Shown here piece by piece: positions 1-12,400 of a stretch of 64,000 nucleotides of DNA. Position 1 is the first letter of the stretch, and each line of letters begins with the position of its first letter. Where the stretch lies: contig OW285191.1 of NCBI GenBank assembly GCA_935421135.1, forward strand, positions 8,255,504-8,319,503. Reading direction: 5' to 3'. Position numbers and translations under genes: made by a program. The notes below the pieces were generated by a model. That model was not told the origin of the DNA and searched no databases. It saw nothing but the letters and a program-made list of their open reading frames with translations. The DNA comes from Bugulina stolonifera. Its lineage: Eukaryota > Bryozoa > Gymnolaemata > Cheilostomatida > Bugulidae.

Positions 1-269
1 TTTCCTAAACAATGCAGCTGAATTATAATAAGATTTTATCATGAGATGAGTTATAAAATGAAAGCAACCCTACACTAGTAGTAAATATACACATGCACTT
101 GAACGCAGCCTTGTCAAGTAATACAGTTATAGTTCTAACCCACTCTTTGGGTCCATTATCTAGTTTTTCAAAACATTATTATAGTATTCAATGCTGTTAC
201 TCGATATCACAGGTTACGTAATGTTTGAAGATAAGATGTGGTAGTATTTTGGTTTAACGCAGGATTTAA

Positions 270-393
270 CGTCCTGCCTGTGTATACGTGAGGGGGGTAA
301 GTCCTGCCTGTGTATATGTGGAGGGGGGGGGTACGTCCGGTCTGCGTATATGTCGAGGGGGGGGGTACGTCCTGCCTGTGCATATGTGGGGAG
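270..393. repeat. Minisatellite, about 30-33 bp x 4
   Basis: Four consecutive imperfect units begin with GTCCTGCCTGTGTATA or close variants (GTCCGGTCTGCGTATA in the third) and end in a run of G of variable length. The G-runs make the lower strand a series of C-tracts, so the 60-aa minus-strand open frame across it (Pro-rich) is an artefact of the repeat. Confidence 0.8.
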
Positions 394-1704
394 CACGATT
401 GTAGATTTTTAGCCCTCGTTTACTGAGAAGGTAGAGAAATTTCTATCCATTATATCATGTAGGAACTTTGTAAAATAGCCAAATGAGTTTTGAGAGAAAG
501 CTTTCGTCCAGTTGCAATTATTGATGGAGAGAGTACACTATACAATTTAGCCAGTAGGATATTTTAATAGTATGTTCTACAAATTTTGGGACAATATGCA
601 ACAGGTGCATGTTTATTAGGCAAAAGAAAACCAATAAAAGACTAACATTTATAAGGAAGTTTTGTTATCAGCCTGTATCTATGCTACTAGTAATATAATT
701 TAGATAGTTTGTGGGACTAAATATCATGTAAACTGCAAAAACTGTAGAATTAAGGGGAATATCTCATGGCATTAATGAGTACTGTATAGGTACATTTGGG
801 TGACATCTAGTGGCATAGAAAAACAATGTCATTGCGAGATTTCTATGTTGACATGTTGTTGCTCTTATAATGGAACTGGCAAACAACAATATTGTTCACC
901 TTAACACGCAGGTACACTGTAAATCCTACTTATATTATCTCAGCCTGAGTTCCATGTACTACGACAGCCAGAGTGAGATAGGAACTTAGGTAGGAGCATC
1001 CAGGAAGTAGGCAGAGAGATAACCAGAGATATGATTAGTCAGCAGTGAGAATCAGGCGTGGTGTGCATTCTATCTAATCTCTCTATCTCTGTATATCTAA
1101 ATGCTGCCTGTACACTGCGCTGACTCATCCCACAGTATATATAGTCATCTGTGAATCAAATATAGTCTACATGTATAATCATCTTCATAGCAAGGATGCT
1201 AAACCTATTTTTGGTAACAAATGTTTCGCTTATGCTGGTTCTATAGATATGATATTAATTCTGAATGGAATACCAACGTAAAACACTTTCTCTACATTAA
1301 ACTATGTCATAAGACAATTGTTTCGTCACATTTTATGCTGTTGTAGGCCTATGTGGTGCTATGTGGCATTGTATTACATTACATTATAAAATGTATTATT
1401 AATAATAGATTATAATATTATACTATATTACACTCTACACTGCAGTATAATATCTAAGAGAGTAAAATTAATGTGTGTAAGAAATAGATAAAACAATTCA
1501 AGTGCAGATCTAGTGCGAGTGCTTAGCAACAGCTGACATGCAACAAAAATATCTTATTGTTTTTTCTCCATGACTCAAAACATTATACCTGGAAAATGGA
1601 TCATCTACCTGGAGCGGGTTTCCCACGCATCCACCAGCTCTGCACTTCCTGTTCCTCTGGAGATTCTGTTGTCCTCTTCTGTAGTCACAGGGCATTGTTA
1701 CAAG

Positions 1705-1851
1705 AACAGTAACAGTAAAAGTAACAGTAACGGCAACAGTAACAGCAACAGTAACAGCAACAGTAACAGCGACAGTAACAGCAACAGTAACAGCAACAGT
1801 AACAGCAACAGTAACAGCAACAACAACAGTAACAGCAACAGTAACAGTAAC
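1705..1851. repeat. Hexanucleotide repeat (AACAGY)n
   Basis: About 24 units of AACAGT/AACAGC alternate with few substitutions. Translated on the plus strand this gives an Asn-Ser repeat and on the minus strand a Cys/Tyr repeat, which explains both open frames across it. There is no exon context, so I do not treat it as coding. Confidence 0.85.
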
Positions 1852-4800
1852 ATAACATATTTAGCCCAGTTTTGTCTTTAATATTGATAATAGAGATGAA
1901 CATCTGTATAAGTTTCAGTGCAATAAACTACTGGTAGATTAGACCTAAAAGAAAATTCATTTAAAATTTGTATCCACTTAATATTGGTGATTACGAAGTT
2001 CTTCAAATGTAATTTTTTGCTACTTATAAAAATTTAAGTTTATTGCAGTAAAGTTTTCATTTCAGTTGATGCAAATCATGGGCTGCATTTCATGACTTGA
2101 ACTCAGGGCAAGGAAATGCATCACCAGCCCAACAAGAAAGGAATACAAACAACTTTTTTTTATCTTTAGGTGTGTCTGGAATTTCAGTTTTGGCATAGCC
2201 TCTAAAACTCTAGCATATGTGGTGCATGGGGCCATGTCCTCATATATGTTTAAGATATTGTAGAATTAAGGCTATCTTGAGCCTTCAGACTCTTGGCATT
2301 CCGTAGACCACAGTCTAAACTATGAAAGTATTGTATGCCAGCTGTTAGCTCTACAATACCTAATGAAGCAGAAGGTAGCTCTGCCAATTGTTGATAATAA
2401 TGATATATTACTCTTATCACCTGTACACAATAGCAAATATTGCATTGCATTAAACCATAAAATTCTAAATTATGTTTACAGTTATAAAATTTTTGTTCTG
2501 ATTGAAATCTATCCACCTATCCATTGTAGTCAACTTGTGACATGTCATTTCGTCTTCAAAACAATACAGATAAGCCTATGTGTACGGTGATAGGTCGTAC
2601 TACTGCAGATATCCATCTATCGTGTTTAAAATCGGCATGTTATCTGCAGATATTCAGTAATAGCTATCACTCCATCTTTGTACTACATCATAGGAGTCAA
2701 AACAAAATATATTTGTGAAATTTTTCTTACGAGAAATTTAATGAAGCAGAATATATTATATATTTGCAAATTTAAATTCGCCAATAACTTTGAATGATAT
2801 TTTTTATATACCAGAACAGTCATAGATATGGCATTATTCATGCATAGTTGGAGATACTAAGAAATAGGAAGTGAAACCTGCTCAATAATCACAGTAATTA
2901 ATGATCATTTACGTGATTTCATTACATAACATTTCTTATTCATACAAACCTAATATAGGATGAGATCTGACAGCTTATCACCTAGTGATATCGCTGACAA
3001 AAGCTCAACAGCAGAAATAGGTAGAGGGAATCAATGAGTCGTAATTCCTATTCTAAACACGCTGTCACGGTCAGCAACCACCTGTTTATTCGCTAATGAC
3101 AGTTGTTAGCATAATTCTAATTATACCAAAGTTTGGTATTATTTATTACATAATATAATGTTTACGGTTGTGATTAGCTAGTTAACTGACAATGTAAATA
3201 ACTATATGTATATCAATTTATATGCTTTTAAGATAAAAAATTACTAAAAATGGTATAAAGTCATATTTACAGTAAATATTCATTCAATAGTGACGTCTAT
3301 CGAAATTTACACTGCGTATTTCAGTTATTAAAATATTTTGTGACATTTGTTAGATATTCAAAGGGCAAAACTGCCGTCATAAAATCAGATTATATAACGT
3401 ATTGTCCGTTTGACGCATACAACAGAACTCAAGATGTCCATTTTATTGATGAAAGTGCAGGAAGATGCGTTAGCAACATGACAATAATATATGCATGTGA
3501 AGCATTTCTTGCTGAATAGACCCGAGTGTAGTTTATCGTTGTGGGCCCAACATGAAAGGGCCCAGTCCCACCACTACCATTCCCACACCATAAGAACAAA
3601 CAGAATATTAGCAATAATAGAGCTTGGCATGATACTCATCCTACTAGCCAAGTACAGGTAGGCCTAGATTGTATCAAGTCACACATAGAGAGCTAGAGGA
3701 TTGCTTGTAGTAACGTACAGTATTCAATATTTAACCCAAAGCAGGGAGCAAGGAACAGAAAAAAAAAACATAAAGTGATGTGATTAGACAAATTAGTGTT
3801 AATTTGTTGTAGGTTGTGATCAGAGCCACAGGAATGAGCAAGTACATGGAGGTTTCTGTCACTCATAATGAAAATAGACATCTTGCTATTTGATCTGCCC
3901 CTTGTGATTAAAACCAAATAACTCTCATCACTACAATTTATCTTCATAAGTCTGATACACTACAGATAGCTAGAGATGATATGGTGTTATCTTTATAACT
4001 GTATCTACTGCAGAACTCTCAGATATGCCTGAAACATAAATTTTGTACCATGTGTTTGGTTATATACATACCAGTATATATCTAGCCTTTGATCCTAGTT
4101 GCTACATTGCATATAGGAATGGAGAGGGGAGGAGGAGGACCCAGCAATAGAGTAAACTCAGTAGGCTTACACAGATACTGGGTGCACTTATTTCAATTTA
4201 CTGATTTTACTGCTGATAAAGGATTCAAAGAAGACTTCAAAACTACAGATACATGTAGGTATAATAAAATATTTTTGTTTTCGATTTTAATCAATAAAGT
4301 TGTAGCGATTTCCTGATACTAACCTTGGCATGACTTGCTTGATGTTACTGCAAATAATCTATAAGCATTTGCGAAGGTATTGTGGAGAAAGTTTATTTTC
4401 GAAGTTCTCTTATATTTTTGATACAAAATACGTACAATTGTGCATGAACTAGCTAAATTGTTGATTGCAAGCTCTATTTTGAGCAAAATCTGTGCCATGG
4501 CAACTGCATTATTTTAATTTTAATTTAATTAATGTTTTAATGACATTAACGCTGCATCTCCAAGCTACAAAAACTGTGAAGGTAATTAACTGAGTTTTTT
4601 TCATTTGTAAAACAAAAGGAGAATATAGTGTCACGAATCCCATAGCTCTGTTATTATGTTCACTTGTGATAGTATTCTAGCATTTTGATCGAATACGATT
4701 GCGAGCTAGAACATGAAACTAGGTCCCTTTAGCAATGTGAAAAATATTTGACAAACATATAGAGTTATTACATTACAACTAGCATCACAGGTGTAAAGTG

Positions 4801-5450
4801 TAGATTACAGCTATTCTAGTGCACTCAACAGATGTCTTGTTAGCAACTCCTAAAAATGAATATCATCTTATCATCTTTCTGATGGTTGCAAGTTATTCCC
4901 AAATTTATATTACAAACTGCAAAAGAATATGGCTGTTTCCTACTATCCATAGTTTTTACGCCTACCTACACTGTGGTCTACATCAGATTATGCATTGCAC
5001 CATAGAACTTAGTGTATCAATATAGGAACACCCCCACATTAACAACAATCGGTCCTCTGGCTTAGAGCACTGTTACATGATTTTATTAAAAGTGTTTAGT
5101 AAAGTATTACATAACGTAAAAAATATGTGTGAAAATATAGTTATTCAAATTTATGTCAAAATGGCTGACAGAGTAAGTTTCAGCATCTTGTAGGTGTTTA
5201 AATTGTATAAAAGCAAAAGATAAACAAGGATAATTAATATATAAACGGTATTATATTTATTATAGGTCCAGTATGTGTTTGCTTTATAACAGTATAATCC
5301 ATCTACCAGACTTAGGGATTTATCATAGTCTGGGTTTTTTAAGCTATCCAAAAGTACGGGTGGTGCAGGAGAGACCCGAAACCTATTCTTTTGGAGGGCT
5401 CAGAACCCATGCTACTGCAGAGAACAGTGAAGAAAGTGTATCAAAAATTC

Positions 5451-5550
5451 CAGATTCCAGCAGACGTGTTCCTGGCAGATAAGTACAAATATGAACAGAT
5501 TCCAGCAGACGTGTTCCTGGCAGATAAGTACAAATATGAACAGATTCCAG
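5451..5550. repeat. 45-bp tandem repeat, about 2.2 copies
   Basis: The unit starts CAGATTCCAGCAGACGTG and recurs with a 45-bp period at 5,451, 5,496 and (partial) 5,541. Copies one and two are nearly identical, so the duplication is recent. Because 45 is a multiple of three, open frames on both strands continue through it and carry a 15-residue repeat. It lies about 0.8 kb past the 3' end of the receptor kinase coding region. Confidence 0.85.
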
Positions 5551-6352
5551 ACACAAGCAGGAGGATTACCCTCGTGACAATCTTCTTTAGTAAACTTACA
5601 AGATATGGATTATAGTATAAATAACATGTACCAGAAGATATAAGACAAAACTGATACTGAATCTCAGACATAGTGTAGGCCTATAATACCAATATTGTCC
5701 AGTAATTGTGCCACTTCAAACAGCGTAGGATGCCTCTACCAAAGTTTTACTAACTATTACCCCGTATTTTTAGTAAAATTTTGAGGATGAGGTTTTATCT
5801 ACCAAAATATAAGGTGCACTATGTTATACCTGAATCAATTGTAAGTGAAAGAATATGCTAACTTTCAGCATTGGAGTTAGCAGTCACAATTAGACATAAT
5901 ACTAGAGGTAAGAGCTCAAAGGTGGGTTGATTCCAGGATAATAGGTGGGCGGTCCGTCAGTACATTGTGTTGACGACTCTTGGATGTGGGATCCGGTCGT
6001 TTTAACATGGGAGAGGAGATGAACATACTAATTTCACTGAATGCGCTGCTCTCTGATGAAAGAGGTGATCTAGTGAGGCACACTCGACCCGATGGTGGAG
6101 TGGGTGGTATATATGGTGCATCGAATCCTTCATCTAAAATGTGTATTGCAATGCTTGTATCTAGCGTAATTTATAGGCATACACCACAATAGAGTAAAGT
6201 AATAGTAGGCTATATAATGTACATTGCCAACTCAATGGAGAAGAAGCTCATATCCTGGTGACACTATGTGGAAAACAGCACACACTAAAATCATGGGTCT
6301 TAAGGACGATACGCTGCACTATAGCGTATCAGTTGACATACGTGTATGCAGC

Positions 6353-6497
6353 CTACTCACCCGCACTAATAGAGGAATGGGTGCTGGTTGAGTCAGTAGT
6401 CACGGAGTAGCAATGGGTAGACAACTGCTCGTGTAGCTCAGTAAAGGAGGGCCTGTCTTTAGGTTTAGCCTGCCAACACCTCATCATTATGGTGTAG
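6353..6497 (-). CDS. RTK terminal coding exon (kinase subdomain XI and tail)
   Basis: This exon was found by searching the minus strand for the Cys-Trp...Arg-Pro signature missing from the upstream exons. A polypyrimidine tract and TTTGCAG acceptor precede it. It starts with one base that completes the Leu codon left open at 12,977, then reads [18 protein letters not shown], the expected end of a tyrosine kinase C-lobe. The C-terminal tail is short, rich in Ser and Thr ([15 protein letters not shown]), and ends in TAG at 6,353-6,355. Without it, the transcript would hit TAA directly after 12,977. The intron in between is about 6.5 kb, by far the longest in the gene. Confidence 0.9.
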
Positions 6498-9400
6498 CTG
6501 CAAAAGAAAAACACCATGTAGCCTTAGTGCCTATGATATATCTGATTACTATAACCATTATAATATACAGGTCATACAGATGTACAACTGGATTGCAAAC
6601 AACACATTATTTAGGCTAAGTCTATCTACATTCTACATTAACACGGATATTGACCGAAATCTCGGTTGACAGATGAGATACTGGCTAACATAGAATAAAG
6701 ATGCACCACGAGTTATGGCTATACACCTTTTCCAGGTCAATGATGAAAATATTTGAAATATTTTGCATATAGAGTTACATGCAGCTTTAAACGCCCTTCA
6801 TTGAATAAGTTATGGTGAAAGGCATGACATGAATTTACCAAAATAGTGGTTAATAGAGAAGTGGTTTGGGGTGTCAATCTTAACTAACCACTTAGAGAAG
6901 AGTGGTAAGTAAGGTTAGCATGGTAGACATCCCAAGGTCATATTAGTGTCACAGGCTAGTCACGTAGAGTACCAGCTATGTGTATTATGCTGAAGAGAAC
7001 AGGTACATATAGCAGATGTCAATGGGAAAAAAGTTATTCAGAATTATTTTCGTTGAACTCGTCAAGAGTTTAATAATAAATTGATGCCGATGCTAAAAGT
7101 TCAGTAAAGTTTGTTATTTTGATTACTGTATGATAGCAAACATATTATATTATATGAATACATGTAGTGGCAAATTATTTTGTTCAAATAAAATAAAAAT
7201 ACACATAGTTTCCATGGAAACTGACTCATCTATGCTTGACAAAAACTAACATAGCAACAGAGAGAAAGAATTGAATGGCGCATTTAGACTCTGTATACTT
7301 AATGAATACAACGACTGCAGTAGTTTTTTATTTATAACATGTAATTTGTATAATGTCAGGAGGAACAGTAGTAATGCATGCCTATGTTACCTATGTACAT
7401 CTATAATATATACCGATATCGTAGAGCAGACAAATCCCTCGTTGATTAGCACATTTCTCTCTATACATTCATTTTTTGCAATACCTAAATTTGTACCTAT
7501 TGGTACAACTTAACTCCAATCAATGTAAGGTAGATATATTTTGTTGATCATTATAACCCTAATGTTCATTTTAATAGTTAATTGATTTATAGCCAATTAA
7601 CGCTGTACCTATAATTTGAATCCTTTGTTTTGTAATCGTTAAAGTAGCAGTAGTTTAATTATCATTAATAATATTTTTACAAACTTTTAGTACATCAGAT
7701 GAATACTAACAATGAAATGCTGTAAGAAGAAACATATATAAATAACAGTTTTAATTTATTTTTTAATTGATATGTAATTTATATATCTACTCTGTAATTA
7801 TGTTAATGATATATTTCAAACTTGATGAATGAAATCAGAGCATAGTTGGTGGACAACCCTGGACGAATTAGTCAGCCAATCAGAGTAGGTCTACTTGATA
7901 TGGTGGAATACCATGTTGTTACATTGACTGCCACTAGAATCGTGGACAAGGTGTACACGGACTTATGTGAAACGAGGCAGATAGATGATAGACAGTGTAG
8001 AATCCAGCTAATTATGAGATAAGTTAAGTTGAAGCGAGAATGTTAGTGAACATACATGATATCAATATACTATATATCAGTCAACTAAACTGTTGAAGAG
8101 TAGTTTAATTCCAATAGCAAACACAGGTGCATTCCATGCGCATAGCTTAAGGTTCCTAGCTCTTGATATTCAAATAATTTGCGGGTATTCCTAACTCCAG
8201 GGTGACATTTTGACAGCGGGTTAATCAATAGATGCACAATACTTGAATATCTGTATTGAAAGAGACGGAGTAACTTATACGCGCCCCTTCTTGTAATTCA
8301 TCTGTTTTAGAAACGGCTAAATCTCAGTTGACATCTCCCAGGAAGCTATGACAAGGTGATTGCACTTGAATGCGATAGTGAGAGAACGATTTACAGTTCC
8401 ATTACACACTAAGGCCTTATAATCTAGGTAATTTCTTCAAGTTTTATCAAAACACAATTTTGATATCCAATATTTTTTGTCAAATAGATAAAGCAAGTTA
8501 TTCATTTACAAACACTTAGCGTGTTGAATGGCCAAATTCCTCATCGGAAACGCAACACCAATTTGCGTCAGCCGATATAGGGAAGAACACTGTTTGGATG
8601 CGAAGGTAGTGATGACACTGCTGCTATTTCAATATTGACATTGTGAGAAGTTGTATTTAATTTAACAACTTGAAACCATATTAAAGCAGCTTAGCCATGA
8701 TAAAATTGAAAAACTCTCATCGGCGGAGATAGACGATGAGATGACACAACCTGGATGACAAAAATTCTGCATAAAATGTGAATAAATGAGAAAGGACAAG
8801 AGGCACTTGGGAGGTCATCCTCAACCAATTGACAACATGTTGACAATTAATAATTAATCATTATCCGTATTTTATCGCAAGCAATTAACCCCAGCATACA
8901 TGTGTTTGTGGCTAAACAGGAGAATGGACAAGTGCCACAATGAGCTCAAGACTCGTAGCCTCAGGGCTTACATCCAGGTTCCACAGAATTTGTTGATCAA
9001 CGATGAATCAGAGCTATTAGTAAACATCTAGATGCAATATTTTCTGTTTGAAACTAAAATGGAAAACATGAGGATTTTTCAGTAGTGGGCTAGAACACAA
9101 GCCAGGTATTTAGACAAGGAGCACAGGCTAAACTTGATACTGCGTGAAGTGTATGTTCCAGAGAGGTGGTTTGGGAAAGAAACATCGTAGTCGTGAAGAC
9201 ATAGGTACACAGTCTACATATTTGTCCTGCATTATCATGGCCATGACTGCGGATTTCTATTGGGTCTAATAAATCTATTACAGATTCTAACATTTTAGTA
9301 CCACTGTGCATAAAACGAATGTCTATTATAGTCTAGCGTGTAAACACATGTAAGATATGCTAAAAGAAAATAAACTTCCTTTTGTAAATCCTTCACATTA

Positions 9401-12400
9401 GCTGTCTATGATATTTGAATGCTACTTCGGTATATTAGTATAAAGTATATCCTTGTGAACCGTGGGCCAATCAGAATTGCATTATACAGAAATGTTTCAG
9501 ATTCCCTGAGGTCCGATTCTGACGGCAGTGGATACGATATTATTCTTATGTTGATATTGACATGTACAACATGGACAACTTCAGAACTGTATAATATAGT
9601 GAATGTGAGGAGGTGTGTATAATAAACAAACAGGCAGACAACTCCAACGTCTATTAACTAACGATGAGACATTGTCGAAATATTTAAACAGAAATAATGA
9701 GCAACAGAGGAGTAAGATTTATTCCTTTGGTTTGAGCTTCCTGGACACACAGTGATCTCTGCGGATCGTCTCTTATTATTTAGACCTCATTTGAATTACA
9801 GATTACATAAATGTCAGATTGCTTGCCAAAATCATGGTTGATTAACAACCTAAGAGATATGCATAGCTAACAGTGTTGCTATGAAGCCAGGGCTATTATA
9901 AAATAGAATGAAATACCACACGATTTCAGACTAAATAAACATAATACATCCGTGATTTACATAATAACCATTTGACTGAATATTTCAAGTCGCAAAAAAA
10001 CATATCTCTAATGTAAGATGGCTGCTATTATTATGAGTAACATCGGAAAGTTTCCAGCGGTGAAGATTAGATGCTAGCTTCATTCACTGAACTTTTCCCG
10101 ACACACCCTTATTTTGACCTCACGGCCAACTCCAAGCTACCAACGGATGACAGAAACACTTGAATCAACATGAGCGTCCCTATTATTTACCATCAAAGCA
10201 AGAGAGGCACATGACAGTCGTTGGTGAATGGAATCCCACTGACTCCAAACAGTAATTTTAGAATCTAGTGTCTTGACAGCAATGTGCTACATAATAGATA
10301 AGGATCACTCAAATATTAGTCTAGCACTACTTGATTAGTTCAAGTCAAGTTCATTCTGTCCAATAGAGATTGGTGACTTTATACTATCAATGTATTTATT
10401 TTGACTGTCTTAGAAATCAGTATGATTGTGCTCTGTGGGTGGTCTGAGTGCAGTGGTCTGCCTCTGATGCAATCATAATGACATCAGAGGGGCTTCAACT
10501 ACAGTTTGAGATTTTATCAGTACATCAACTTATTGTTATTTTCAATTGAAGAGAAATAAATCTATGGTTTCAAAAGTAAATCAGGTTGTAAAGGTGTCAG
10601 GTTTTAATTTAAATTACTAAATTAACATTTTATTATACCATATCAATTAAAGTCAAGCGCAGTATGGACTGAGTAGATTATCAACTATGAAATGTTGGAA
10701 AAGAAAACAAGAAGAAACCAATTTCTTCAGAACCAGTCCTTTAAATTTGATTTTCTTTATGACTAGCTTTCCCTTTTGGTATAATATTATAAATGTCGGC
10801 AGGGAACAGAACACTTTATGTTACCTGAGGAATTTAAACATCTTGGAATTTCCAACATAAATGGTACAAATGACTCTCACTATGAACAGATAGAGCAGCT
10901 AGATAGCACCTTGGCTCCATATTTAATTGGTTTACTTGTACTAATATTTTAGCAGCTGAATTATTTGGTGTGAAAAATCCTCACAATTGGTTTACATTTT
11001 ATATTAGACCTAAACAATTGGTCATGCATATGACTTACGACTATGAGTCTACCCTATTGGGGAGTTGTGTCTCTTGCTAACTCTTGAATATTACGAGTAC
11101 ATGGCCACATGGCTGGGCTAGATGCGCTTACATCACAATATTGCGTTGCATCTAAACATACATCTAAATCAACTCAGTTATATTTTGAGAAATGATAAGA
11201 TTGAAGATGAAATGATAACTATTAACATTCCAAAGTTAAATACAGCCACGTACAAATATTTCTGCTGAATAACTTCCAGCAAGATTTCGAAGAAATCTAT
11301 GTTGGTATTTCTCATATGATCTATATACTAGTGGTTCAGATATACACCTGTGACCACATTGTTACTTAACATACGAGTTGCAACGCTGTCAACCACTGAC
11401 AATACACTATTTGAATAACTCACACTTCAAGACAAGTATAACACAAGGTTGTGCGTTTACACTCCCTTGTTGTCGATTGTGAATACCACTGCAAGCTGAC
11501 TGAAAGCTGGAACATCTTTGATCTCGAGGAGTGATTCCACTCTTCGCCTGCCGAGAATTTCACATACTTCATTCGGTATGCAGTTTAGACTGAAATCTAA
11601 CATTTAAATGTTGATATGCTCGAACATCAAAATTGGTCGGTGCCTTCAGAGTAATTCTGCATAAAAGTTGGTTTAAAAACAAGAGTCTTCATTCCATCTT
11701 GCCACGGATTAACAGGCCAATTAGTGTTCAAAATTTAAGAACAAAACAAAAACAGTATCGATTTACCAGCTGCAATAATTAGCTTAGGTCAAGAGAAGAC
11801 AATGACAAAAAAGAACAGTGATATGCCAGTGTAGGTCCAACAATAAGAGGCCAATCAAACGAAATATAAGAATACCCTCGGCTATCATTGGCTATCTCTG
11901 TTTAGCCATCATATTGCCAAAGGACTCTCTAAATTCTCAATCGCATAAAAATTGCAACAGATATAAAAATGTCAACAATTTTCATTAATATATTGGAATG
12001 ATACTGAACAGTGATGAGATAGAACATGAATAGACTGAAAACGAGGCTGCAGATAAGCGATAAGATGATGTAGTAGAACGCTAGTAAAGTCCAAAAGGAA
12101 AGTGAAGGACGAAGCGAAGCCGGCATACGATATGACTAATATACTCAGCACGAGATATAATAGGCGTGGCAGTGGATGTTTCATTAAGCAGGAAGGCATA
12201 TTTTATACTGAATAAAATACACGCTATGAATGTTACATTATTTTTGTTACAAACAGGTGCCATAATGTAATATTTATATTAATAGCTCAACAGAGATTAC
12301 TTGTCTCCTGAAACATGCAGCCACAAAAAATGTAGAATATTTGTTGATAAAATTGACACAAACATGCATAGTTTGCCACGCTTTCCTGGAGTAAACCACC

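Larger units (their letters stand above)
1..6352. other. Intergenic region without recognisable gene
   Basis: I read all six frames and found no exon with a recognisable domain or a chain of exons with compatible splice phases. Open frames here are short (103 aa at most) and the longest of them is only the translation of a hexamer repeat. The stretch holds several tandem repeats listed separately (270-393, 1,705-1,851, 5,451-5,550) and two TAGGCCTA palindromes plus one near 5,674. The 3' end of the receptor kinase gene on the minus strand ends at 6,353, so part of this DNA is its 3' UTR and downstream flank. I could not pick a convincing polyadenylation signal close to that stop. Confidence 0.6.

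Noticed and set aside
1570..1903. 103-codon plus-strand frame with Asn-Ser repeats and its Cys/Tyr mirror on the minus strand
   Set aside because: Simple hexamer repeat with no exon context or conserved flanks.
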